Below, one piece after another: positions 1 through 5,294 of a DNA stretch of 6,519 nt. The stretch's first letter is position 1; each line of letters opens with the position of its first letter. Under the pieces are notes generated by a model. That model made no database searches. It was not told where the DNA came from and saw only the letters and a list, made by a program, of their open reading frames with translations. This DNA is from Candidatus Gallimonas caecicola. Its GTDB lineage: Bacteria > Bacillota > Clostridia > Christensenellales > Borkfalkiaceae. Both the position numbers and the translations under genes were made by a program. The stretch is from assembly GCA_904394195.1 (NCBI GenBank), contig CAJFNH010000074.1:1-6519 (forward strand), in the 5' to 3' direction.

Positions 1-519
1 GTTGAAGTCGTGCACGAGCTTGCGCGAGACCTCGCGCCCCTCCTTGTCCTCGGTGACAAGGTACACCTTGTTCCCCTCCGCGGCAATGTCGTCCACGGCA
101 GAGTACACGTCGCCGTAGGCGTGACGGGCGAGCACGATGGGCTTTTTCCACCCGGGCACATAGGGGCGGATGCCCTCCGCCAGGATGGGCGCGCGGAACA
201 CCGTGCCGTCCAGGATGCGGCGGATGGTGCCGTTGGGGCTCTTCCACATTTCATGCAGGTTATATTCGGACATGCGCTGTACGTTGGGGGTAATGGTCGC
301 GCACTTGACGGCAACTCCCAGTTTCTTGGTGGCGAGCGCACTCTCCACCGTCACGGTGTCCCCCGTCGCGTCGCGGTTGGGCAGCCCCAAATCGAAGTAT
401 TCCGTCTTTAAGTCGACATAGGGAAGGATGAGGATCTCTTTGATCATCTTCCACAGAACGCGGGTCATCTCGTCGCCGTCCATCTCCACGATGGGCGTCG
501 TCATCTGAATTTTCGCCAT
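1..519 (-). CDS. icd: NADP-dependent isocitrate dehydrogenase, N-terminal 173 residues (runs off the window)
   Basis: The product oxidatively decarboxylates isocitrate to 2-oxoglutarate with NADP+, in the cytoplasm, supplying NADPH and the carbon skeleton for glutamate. The start MAKIQMTTPIVEMDGDEMTR is typical of the eukaryotic-like (type II, homodimeric) IDH subfamily rather than the E. coli type. Residue numbering matches human IDH1 as I remember it: T77, S94 and N96 in the SPNGTIR substrate loop, R100, R109, R132 in ARHAYGD, and the catalytic Y139 are all present. The frame stays open to base 1, so the C-terminal part, including the lysine and metal-binding aspartates contributed later, lies outside. 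The start at 519 is supported by a GAGG ribosome binding site just upstream and by family alignment. Its own consensus promoter overlaps the end of ddl, 25 bases upstream. Family assignment is very secure; 'partial' reflects only the window edge. Confidence 0.96.
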   Translation of the reverse strand, partial: MAKIQMTTPIVEMDGDEMTRVLWKMIKEILILPYVDLKTEYFDLGLPNRDATGDTVTVESALATKKLGVAVKCATITPNVQRMSEYNLHEMWKSPNGTIRRILDGTVFRAPILAEGIRPYVPGWKKPIVLARHAYGDVYSAVDDIAAEGNKVYLVTEDKEGREVSRKLVHDFN

Positions 520-543
520 AACTACCTCGGCAAGTTTTTTTCT

Positions 544-572
544 ATTATACGAAATTTCCCCGCCGTTTGCAA
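544..572 (-). promoter_or_regulatory. sigma-A type promoter for icd
   Basis: On the minus strand a -35 element TTGCAA (572-567) is separated by exactly 17 bases from a perfect -10 element TATAAT (549-544). Transcription would begin near 537, giving a leader of roughly 17 bases that contains the GAGG ribosome binding site of icd. The -10 overlaps the TAA stop of ddl (547-545) and the -35 lies within the last ddl codons. It is the same core, TTGCAA-17-TATAATAG, as the tsaE promoter in this window. Read-through from ddl into icd remains possible because no terminator lies between them. Confidence 0.8.
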
Positions 573-1663
573 CCTTTTGCGCCCGAAAAAATGCCTTCCG
601 ATAAGATCCCCGTTTTCAGGACCTGCTTGCGGGCGGGCGCTTCGCGCAGCGCTTCGTCGAGCAGCGCCGCGAAAAAGGCACGGATCTTTGAAAGCGTTTC
701 GCCGAACAGATAGCCGGCGAGCGAGCCGGGCACAATGTTGAGCTCGTTGAAGTACGCCTCCTGTCCGACGACGAGGAAGTCGGCGCGCACCACGCCGCGC
801 ATGCCGAACGCCTCGTACAGGCGGCGGGTGTACGCCGCGATCTGCGCGGCAAGCGGCGCGGGCAGGCGGGCGGGAAACTGCGCGCCCTTCCCCGCCTCGT
901 ATTTTTCCGCATACGTCAGAAGTTCGCCCGCCGAAAAGACCTCTTCGCAGGCGGAGACGCGCACCTCCCCGTCCAGGCGGCAGGCGGCGCAGTTGATATC
1001 CCGCTTTCCTTCAAAATAGCGTTCGACGAGCGCCTTGTCATCGAGCGTGAAGGCGAGCGAGAGCGCCTCCTCCAATTCCTTCTGCCCGTGCGCGACGGTG
1101 AGCCCGATGCTCGAGCCCAGCCGCGCGGGCTTGACGACGACGGGATAGCCGAAGGCGGCGGCACATGCAAACACCTTGTCGGGTGAGGCGGCAAATTCGC
1201 GTTCGCCGACCGTAAAAAAGGGAGCGGCGGGGATATCCAGCCCGCGCGCGGCGATCTTGGTGAACGCCTTATCCATGAACAGCGCGCTCTCGGGAACGCC
1301 GGGCGAGGCGGAGGGAATGTGCGCCCAGGCGAGCAGCGCCGCAAGCGTGCCGTCCTCCCCCATGCCGCCGTGGCAGCAGTTGAGCGCGACGTCCACCCGT
1401 ACGAACGGCTTTTTCCTGCCCGCGCGCGCAAGGGCGCCGCGCATGAGCGCGACGGGCGTACCCCTGACGGCGCCCGCAAACTCGGATACCTTGTTCCATG
1501 TGCCCAGGAGCATGCCGCCCTCGGGCGGCAGCCAGACGGGCAGCACGCGGTAGCGCGTGCCGCGCAGCAGGTTGACGGCGTACATGCCCGTGATGACGGA
1601 GATCTCCGCCTCGTTCGACCTTCCCCCGAAAAATACGGCGACGTTTTTTTGCGGCTTTTCCAT
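545..1663 (-). CDS. ddl: D-alanine--D-alanine ligase, divergent ATP-grasp form
   Basis: This ATP-grasp enzyme of 372 residues joins two D-alanines at ATP cost, in the cytoplasm, to make the dipeptide that MurF adds to UDP-MurNAc-tripeptide. Visible landmarks are the N-terminal FFGGRSNEAEIS (11-22, E18 matching the first-substrate glutamate), CHGGMGEDGTL (97-107), MDKAFTK (130-136), the ATP-binding VVVKPARLGSSIG (175-187), TYAEKY (250-255) at the omega-loop tyrosine, RADF (293-296) and NELN (306-309) for magnesium. After NELN the sequence reads VPGSLAGYLF instead of the usual T-PG-T--S, so the second D-Ala pocket differs from textbook Ddl. The last 22 or so residues form a basic tail outside the fold. 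The start at 1663 follows GGAGG by 10 bases, and that site lies in a hairpin. The gene follows the MurF-like gene after a 319-base gap. A general Ddl-like ligase is certain; strict D-Ala-D-Ala specificity is inferred. Confidence 0.9.
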   Translation of the reverse strand: MEKPQKNVAVFFGGRSNEAEISVITGMYAVNLLRGTRYRVLPVWLPPEGGMLLGTWNKVSEFAGAVRGTPVALMRGALARAGRKKPFVRVDVALNCCHGGMGEDGTLAALLAWAHIPSASPGVPESALFMDKAFTKIAARGLDIPAAPFFTVGEREFAASPDKVFACAAAFGYPVVVKPARLGSSIGLTVAHGQKELEEALSLAFTLDDKALVERYFEGKRDINCAACRLDGEVRVSACEEVFSAGELLTYAEKYEAGKGAQFPARLPAPLAAQIAAYTRRLYEAFGMRGVVRADFLVVGQEAYFNELNIVPGSLAGYLFGETLSKIRAFFAALLDEALREAPARKQVLKTGILSEGIFSGAKGCKRRGNFV

Positions 1664-1668
1664 AACAA

Positions 1669-1704
1669 AAACACCTCCGAAGGATTTTTCTTCCGAAGGT
1701 GTTT
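1669..1704 (-). promoter_or_regulatory. ddl leader hairpin that covers the ribosome binding site; terminator-like
   Basis: In the minus-strand RNA, bases 1704-1692 pair with 1681-1669 over 13 consecutive positions (11 Watson-Crick, 2 G-U) around a 10-base A-rich loop (1691-1682). The GGAGG that must serve ddl (1678-1674) is inside the 3' arm. The foot of the stem runs into a U-rich stretch, UUUUUGUU, just before the AUG at 1663. The same structure can therefore act as an intrinsic terminator or attenuator, as a block on ribosome binding, or both. CCTTCGGA occurs in both arms, so the arms are also direct repeats. What would open the hairpin is not visible. Confidence 0.65.
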
Positions 1705-1768
1705 CATTGGTGAGCGGGCAAAGCGGCGTAGCGAGAAGGGAAACAGATCCCCCCTGCCCTTCGGGCTT

Positions 1769-1794
1769 CCCCCATTAAACAAGTATTAAGGGGG
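1769..1794. repeat. Imperfect inverted repeat (hairpin)
   Basis: CCCCC (1769-1773) and TTAA (1775-1778) pair with TTAA (1786-1789) and GGGGG (1790-1794), with A1774 bulged and a seven-base loop. In the minus-strand transcript a U-run (1801-1796) comes before the hairpin, not after it, so it is not a terminator for the genes here; on the plus strand the hairpin is followed by an A-run, so it is not a terminator there either. The G-run at 1754-1749 in the RNA could compete for the same C-run. Confidence 0.5.
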
Positions 1795-1835
1795 CAAAAA
1801 ATAGTCCGACGTCGGGAAAATACTGTTTTATTTTA

Positions 1836-1925
1836 CCCCTTTCGGGGGGAAGTGTTCCCGCTACATTGTCCCCTCTTCCCGGAGGGAAGCGCTGCCCCTA
1901 CGTTGTCCCCTCTTCCCGAGGGAAG
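1836..1925. repeat. Degenerate ~37-base tandem units, each with a short hairpin
   Basis: Bases 1861-1880 and 1898-1917 are the same 20-mer with a single C/T-type difference, offset by 37. Each is followed by a GGGAAG that folds back on its CTTCCC: stem 1875-1880 with 1884-1889, and 1912-1917 with 1920-1925. The second is lengthened by CCCC 1907-1910 with GGGG 1926-1929 across a one-base bulge. A third, more decayed unit lies at 1836-1860: its hairpin 1836-1847 is CCCC-GAAA-GGGG in the minus-strand RNA, a GNRA-type tetraloop, and bases 1850-1864 match 1887-1901 at most positions. There are no spacers of CRISPR type. Confidence 0.7.
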
Positions 1926-1946
1926 GGGGGATACAGGGGGAATGGG
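1920..1946 (+). other. Putative G-quadruplex motif on the plus strand
   Basis: Four G-runs lie close together: GGG 1920-1922, six G at 1925-1930, five G at 1936-1940 and GGG 1944-1946, with intervening stretches of 2, 5 and 3 bases. This fits the usual pattern of four runs of three or more G with loops of 1-7. The plus strand is the template strand for the genes here, 37 bases past the end of the MurF-like gene, so a quadruplex could slow RNA polymerase. The first G-run is shared with a hairpin arm of the neighbouring repeat, so the two folds would compete. Confidence 0.45.
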
Positions 1947-1982
1947 CTGCTCCCTTTCTTTCGGGAAACGCCCCCTTCCCCT

Positions 1983-3566
1983 TTAATAGCAGTCGGGCAA
2001 ATCGTTTAAAAACAGTACGCAGTCGCCCGCGGCAAGTTCTTCGGCAAGCGCCTTCTGCGCTGCGGCAAGGTCGGGCACGATGCGCAGCTTTTTCTCGTCG
2101 CCGCCCGCCGCAAGGTAGCCGCTGCGCACGTCGAGCACGAGCGTTTCGCCCACCAGCACCACAAGGTCGAGCCCGACGAGCAGGGCGCCCAGCGCACCGT
2201 TGACTTCTTCCTCGAGCTGTCCCAGCTCCACGATGCCGGGCGTGACGACCGCCTTGCGCCCGTCGGCCAGGCGCAGAACCTCCACGGCGTTGGCGGCGCC
2301 TTCGGGATTGCAGTTATAGGCGTCGTCCAGAATGATGAGCCCGTTCGCATCCCTGCGCTCCAGACGGTGCGCGACGGGGGCAATTTTTTGGATACCTGAA
2401 GCGATCTGCGCGTTGGTCATGCCCATGCACGCGCCCAGCGCCGCAGCCAGGGCAACGTCCTCGGCGGCATGCCGCCCAAGAAGAGGCACCGTGACGGGCA
2501 TGTTCCCCTCGGGCAGGCGCAGCGTGAAGGAGGTCCCTTCCAAAGAGAGCCGTACGTCCTCCGCGTCGAAATCGCGCCCCATGAGGAGCGCGCCGGGGGC
2601 ATCCATGTCCGCGGCGGAGCGCCCGAGAACGCACCTCTGAACGCGGCGGGCGAGCTCCCCCTTTTCCCTGCGGATGGCGTCCATGGAGCCGAAAGTGTCC
2701 AGATGCTGACAGGTGACGCCCGTCACCACGCCCACCGAGGGGCATACCATGTCGCACAGCTGTGCGATATCGCCCGTGCGGCGCGCGCCCATCTCGGCAA
2801 GAAAGACCTCGCAGTCCAGCCCCCCCTCGTTCACCGCCTTGGCGATGCCGACGGGCGTGTTGTAGGAGGCGGGCGTGGCGATGACCTTGTAGCGTTCGGA
2901 CAGGATGGCGGCGACAAAATGTTTGACGCTCGTCTTGCCGAAGCTGCCCGTGATGCCCACTTTCACGCAGGGCGAGGCAGCGAGCGCTGCCTTGGCGCGC
3001 TTTATGAACTTTCCGGCATGCGGCACCTCGTACGCCTTCATGCACAGATTGACGAAGGGCAGCAGCAGCGGGCAGAGCAGCGGCACAAGGCAGAAGGGCA
3101 CGTAGCGCACAAGATACAGCCACGCGACGTCCACGGCTCCGGCAAGCGCCGTCAGCGCAAAGCCCAGGCCGATGCACAGGGCGAACAAAACGACGGCGTA
3201 CGCAACGCCCAGCCGCAAGGCGCGCATGGTGTTCTTGAGCGGCACTTTGAGGGCGTGACGGCTCTCCGAAACGCAGTAGAGCACGCAGATCCCCACGAAG
3301 GGCAAAAGCGAGATGAGGTTGGCTGCCCGGTACCCCAGAAAGGAAAAGCACACGTCAAAGAGCGCCGTCAGCAGGGCAATGGCGAGCGCGAGCAGCGACG
3401 CCTTTTTGCGCTCGATATTTCGGGAACGGTAGTACCATTTGAGGAACGCGCGCCCCGCATACCCCTGCTGCTGCAGGATGGCGATAAGCCTGACGGAGCA
3501 CATGAAAAACGCGTACCCCGTGAGGATACCGCCCAGGCAGACGGCAAGGATCGTCGATGTGTTCAT
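1983..3566 (-). CDS. murF: MurF-like Mur ligase with N-terminal multi-pass membrane domain
   Basis: The likely role is ATP-dependent addition of D-Ala-D-Ala to UDP-MurNAc-tripeptide. Of 527 residues, roughly 1-180 form about five hydrophobic segments (near 4-28, 56-79, 83-99, 118-142, 148-175). The ligase core follows: P-loop GITGSFGKTS (204-213), SYNTPVGIA (234-242), EMGA (258-261), HLDTFGS (288-294), GRHAAED (364-370), HRLE (400-403) and DDAYNCNP (414-421), the last two strongly MurF-like. The canonical MurF N-terminal domain that binds the UDP-MurNAc part is absent; the membrane region stands in its place. The C-terminus also departs: TPGIVELG (442-449) instead of a GDM-ELG motif, and an NDLPDCY end instead of the usual KGSR segment. 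The start overlaps the hydrolase stop (ATGA), with GGAGG 10 bases upstream. ddl lies downstream, supporting a wall role. It may be a MurF paralogue rather than the essential MurF; the gene symbol is tentative. Confidence 0.85.
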   Translation of the reverse strand: MNTSTILAVCLGGILTGYAFFMCSVRLIAILQQQGYAGRAFLKWYYRSRNIERKKASLLALAIALLTALFDVCFSFLGYRAANLISLLPFVGICVLYCVSESRHALKVPLKNTMRALRLGVAYAVVLFALCIGLGFALTALAGAVDVAWLYLVRYVPFCLVPLLCPLLLPFVNLCMKAYEVPHAGKFIKRAKAALAASPCVKVGITGSFGKTSVKHFVAAILSERYKVIATPASYNTPVGIAKAVNEGGLDCEVFLAEMGARRTGDIAQLCDMVCPSVGVVTGVTCQHLDTFGSMDAIRREKGELARRVQRCVLGRSAADMDAPGALLMGRDFDAEDVRLSLEGTSFTLRLPEGNMPVTVPLLGRHAAEDVALAAALGACMGMTNAQIASGIQKIAPVAHRLERRDANGLIILDDAYNCNPEGAANAVEVLRLADGRKAVVTPGIVELGQLEEEVNGALGALLVGLDLVVLVGETLVLDVRSGYLAAGGDEKKLRIVPDLAAAQKALAEELAAGDCVLFLNDLPDCY

Positions 3567-4261
3567 TGCAGAAATTCCTCCGCAGCCGCGTTGAATACAA
3601 GCGGGTTTTCAAGATGGGCAAAGTGCCCGCACCCCTCCATCCGGAATATCGTGCTTTCAGGGATGCAGGAAAGGTACACCGCAACGGACGAGGGCGGCAC
3701 CGCCCGGTCGCGCGTGCCGTGGATGAACAGCACGGGCCGTGCGATCTTTTTTGCGTCCTCGCGCAGGTCCTCGTTGACGATCTTCTTATAGCTCTCGCGC
3801 ATGACGGGAGAGAGCCGGCGGTATTCCTCGCTGCCGAATTTGCGTTCGGCGAACGCGGGCGCAAACGTTCTGACAAAGCGGTACGTCTTTACGCGGATGT
3901 GATAGGAGAGCGTGCGCCGCGGCAGAATGCCCGCACAGCCCGCGAGCACCGCGCGGTCGAACACGTCTCCACGCGCAAGGCACTTGACCGCCACCCGCCC
4001 GCCGAAGGAATGGGCGATCACATGCGGAAAGACGATGCCCAGCGCGGCGAGCGCGTCCGCCGTCCAGTCCGCATAGTCGGCGACCGACCATGCGCCCGGC
4101 AACTCTCCCGCGCCGCCAAACCCCGGAAAGTCGAGAGCGGTGACGCGGTAAAAGCGCGAAAAGTAGGAGATCTGCGGAAAAAAGCTCTCCTTGGAAGCGA
4201 GGTAGCCGTGCAAAAGCACAAGATCCCTGCCCTCCCCCTGCTGCACGAATGAAAGCGTCAA
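3563..4261 (-). CDS. Alpha/beta hydrolase, TTG start
   Basis: A 232-residue cytoplasmic protein with a complete alpha/beta-hydrolase core. The oxyanion region is LLHGY (16-20), the strand-turn DFPGFG (44-49) is typical, the nucleophile S85 sits in AHSFGG (83-88), the acid is D185 in HGTRD (181-185), and the base is H213 in GCGHFAHLENP (210-220). A cap region rich in Arg and aromatic residues lies between about 112 and 170. There is no signal peptide. The start is TTG at 4261: AAGGAG stands five bases upstream and the TTG overlaps the TGA of rimI. No ATG is available at this position, and the same open frame extends up to 4861 only as an antisense-free shadow through rimI and tsaB. Its stop overlaps the MurF-like start. 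The substrate cannot be read from the sequence; coupling to a wall ligase hints at an envelope role but proves nothing. Confidence 0.9.
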   Translation of the reverse strand: MTLSFVQQGEGRDLVLLHGYLASKESFFPQISYFSRFYRVTALDFPGFGGAGELPGAWSVADYADWTADALAALGIVFPHVIAHSFGGRVAVKCLARGDVFDRAVLAGCAGILPRRTLSYHIRVKTYRFVRTFAPAFAERKFGSEEYRRLSPVMRESYKKIVNEDLREDAKKIARPVLFIHGTRDRAVPPSSVAVYLSCIPESTIFRMEGCGHFAHLENPLVFNAAAEEFLQ

Positions 4262-4692
4262 GCGAGCTCCTTCATCATGACGATGGCGTCCTCGCCGTCC
4301 GCATAGTAGCGCGAACGGGCATACAAACCGCTGAAGCCGTGTTTCAGATAGAGTAAGAGCGCGGGCGAATTGGAGACGCGCACCTCTAAAAAGACGTGCT
4401 TTACCCCCTTCTCGCGGGCGATGGAAATGAGGTCCTCGAGGATCATGCCCCCCCTGCCGCAGCGGCGGTACATCTCGGCAACGCCGATGAGCTGCACCTG
4501 CGCCTGCTCCCCGAACACGACCATGCCGCCGTAGGCGGCAACGGCGCCGTCCTCTTCCAACAAAGAGCCGTAAAAATGCCCCGAAAGAAAGGATTCCGCG
4601 AGCATGCGGTGGTTCCAGGGGTCGGAAAAACATTCCCGCTCCAGCGCCGCGATGGCGGAAAGGTCGGAATACTGCCACGCCCTGCCGTTCAT
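4258..4692 (-). CDS. rimI: Ribosomal-protein-alanine N-acetyltransferase RimI (GNAT family)
   Basis: RimI transfers acetyl from acetyl-CoA to protein N-termini, classically ribosomal protein S18, in the cytoplasm. The 144-residue product has the family's CFSDPW motif (21-26), the acetyl-CoA loop YRRCGRGG (75-82, fitting R-x-x-G-x-G), LEVRVSNSPA (102-111) and LYLKHGF (114-120). E103 and Y115 fall at the positions I recall as catalytic in E. coli RimI. The end, ADGEDAIVMMKEL, is also typical. The start at 4692 is chosen because GGAGG lies seven bases upstream, it overlaps the tsaB stop as ATGA, and the fold begins here. An in-frame ATG at 4752 would add 20 Arg/Gly/Ala-rich residues inside tsaB and is unlikely. 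The position after tsaB matches the gene order known from Gram-positive bacteria. Confidence in RimI over another GNAT is high because of that context. Confidence 0.93.
   Translation of the reverse strand: MNGRAWQYSDLSAIAALERECFSDPWNHRMLAESFLSGHFYGSLLEEDGAVAAYGGMVVFGEQAQVQLIGVAEMYRRCGRGGMILEDLISIAREKGVKHVFLEVRVSNSPALLLYLKHGFSGLYARSRYYADGEDAIVMMKELA
4267..4272 (-). promoter_or_regulatory. Ribosome binding site fixing the TTG start of the hydrolase
   Basis: AAGGAG on the minus strand, five bases before TTG 4261-4259. It lies within the last codons of rimI (Lys-Glu), so ribosomes finishing rimI terminate on top of the hydrolase start. This is the main reason for calling TTG the start. Confidence 0.8.
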
Positions 4693-5294
4693 CGCCCTTC
4701 CTCCGCGGAGGAACGGCGCAGATAGAGCGCCTCCAGCGCGTGCGCGGCGCATGTCTGCCCCGCCATGTCGGCGGCGGCAGCCGCCAACCCCGCTCCCGCG
4801 TCCGCCGTCCGCACCCCTTCAAAGAGCGCGGTGTGCGCCACGGGCGCAAAGCCCGCGGCAATGCGTTCGAGCGCCTGCTCCCGCGTCACAAAGGCGGGCG
4901 GCAGAACGGCGCGCGTGCCGTCGTAGCAGCAGGCGTAAAAATTTTCGTGCCCCGCGTCCACCAGGCAAAGTTTTTTCCCGCTCCTGTCAGCATATGCGAG
5001 CGTATCGAAAGAGGTGAGCGCGAGCGCGGGCCTGTCACACGCAAGGCAGAGCCCCTTGACGGTGGAAATGCCGATGCGGATGCCCGTAAAGGAGCCCGGC
5101 CCCACCACACAGGCAAAAAAATCACATTCATGCGGCGTGAGCTGCGCCTTGGCGAGCGCCCCGTCGATGACGTCCATCAGAAGAACGGAGTGGCGCATGG
5201 CGCAGTCGTCGCGGCACTCGAGCACGCGGCGTTCCCCGTTGACGGCAACGACGTTGAGCGCCCTTCCGCTCGTGTCGATGGCAAGAAATTTCAT
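4689..5294 (-). CDS. tsaB: tRNA threonylcarbamoyladenosine biosynthesis protein TsaB
   Basis: TsaB is the scaffold partner of TsaD in the complex that transfers threonylcarbamoyl to A37 of ANN-decoding tRNAs (t6A), together with TsaE. The 201-residue product begins MKFLAIDTSGRAL, the ASKHA-fold phosphate-loop equivalent (IDTS 6-9). It carries RHSVLLMDVID (34-44) and the family signature VVGPGSFTGIRIG (63-75), then TSFDTLAYA (94-102). It ends LYLRRSSAEEGR, the usual TsaB tail. Length is slightly below the common 220-240, the C-terminal domain being compact. The start overlaps the tsaE stop as ATGA, with GGGAG eight bases upstream. TsaD itself is not found in the window. The shared operon with tsaE is strong support. 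Confidence 0.95.
   Translation of the reverse strand: MKFLAIDTSGRALNVVAVNGERRVLECRDDCAMRHSVLLMDVIDGALAKAQLTPHECDFFACVVGPGSFTGIRIGISTVKGLCLACDRPALALTSFDTLAYADRSGKKLCLVDAGHENFYACCYDGTRAVLPPAFVTREQALERIAAGFAPVAHTALFEGVRTADAGAGLAAAAADMAGQTCAAHALEALYLRRSSAEEGR

Larger units (their letters stand above)
1664..1982. other. 319-base non-coding gap between murF-like gene and ddl
   Basis: No protein-coding gene with a credible start and ribosome binding site is present. From the murF side the gap holds a G/C-run segment (1908-1980) with a four-run G motif on the plus strand, two to three degenerate 37-base hairpin units (1836-1925), an AT-rich patch (1816-1835), a ten-base perfect palindrome (1806-1815), a hairpin at 1769-1794, a small GCCC-GAA-GGGC hairpin (1756-1766), and the ddl leader hairpin. 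I see no convincing -35/-10 pair for ddl, so ddl may depend on read-through from the upstream operon or on a weak promoter. The repetitive, hairpin-rich make-up resembles an intergenic repeat element rather than ordinary spacer, but I cannot name a family. Confidence 0.7.

Noticed and set aside
916..1782. 288-codon minus-strand frame overlapping ddl
   Set aside because: Out of frame with ddl, Arg/Ser-rich composition, no ribosome binding site; a shadow of ddl.
1806..1815. CCGACGTCGG palindrome followed by a U-run on the minus strand, as a terminator for the murF operon
   Set aside because: As RNA only three base pairs with a four-base loop can form, too weak for an intrinsic terminator; it could still be a small operator.
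1836..1946. CRISPR array
   Set aside because: The 37-base units are contiguous and degenerate, with no unique spacers and no cas genes.
2469..3791. 440-codon open frame on the plus strand
   Set aside because: It lies antisense to the MurF-like gene, its product is rich in His, Arg, Gly and Ala without any domain, and GC-rich codon bias explains the lack of stops.
3557..4252. 231-codon open frame on the plus strand
   Set aside because: Antisense to the hydrolase, low-complexity composition, no ribosome binding site or recognisable motif.
4258..4752. Longer RimI starting at the ATG at 4752
   Set aside because: It would add 20 low-complexity residues inside tsaB; the ATG at 4692 has a good ribosome binding site and overlaps the tsaB stop.
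3563..4861. Longer version of the hydrolase starting at an ATG in tsaB
   Set aside because: The added part is Arg/Gly-rich shadow of rimI and tsaB; the fold, the ribosome binding site and the overlap all point to TTG at 4261.
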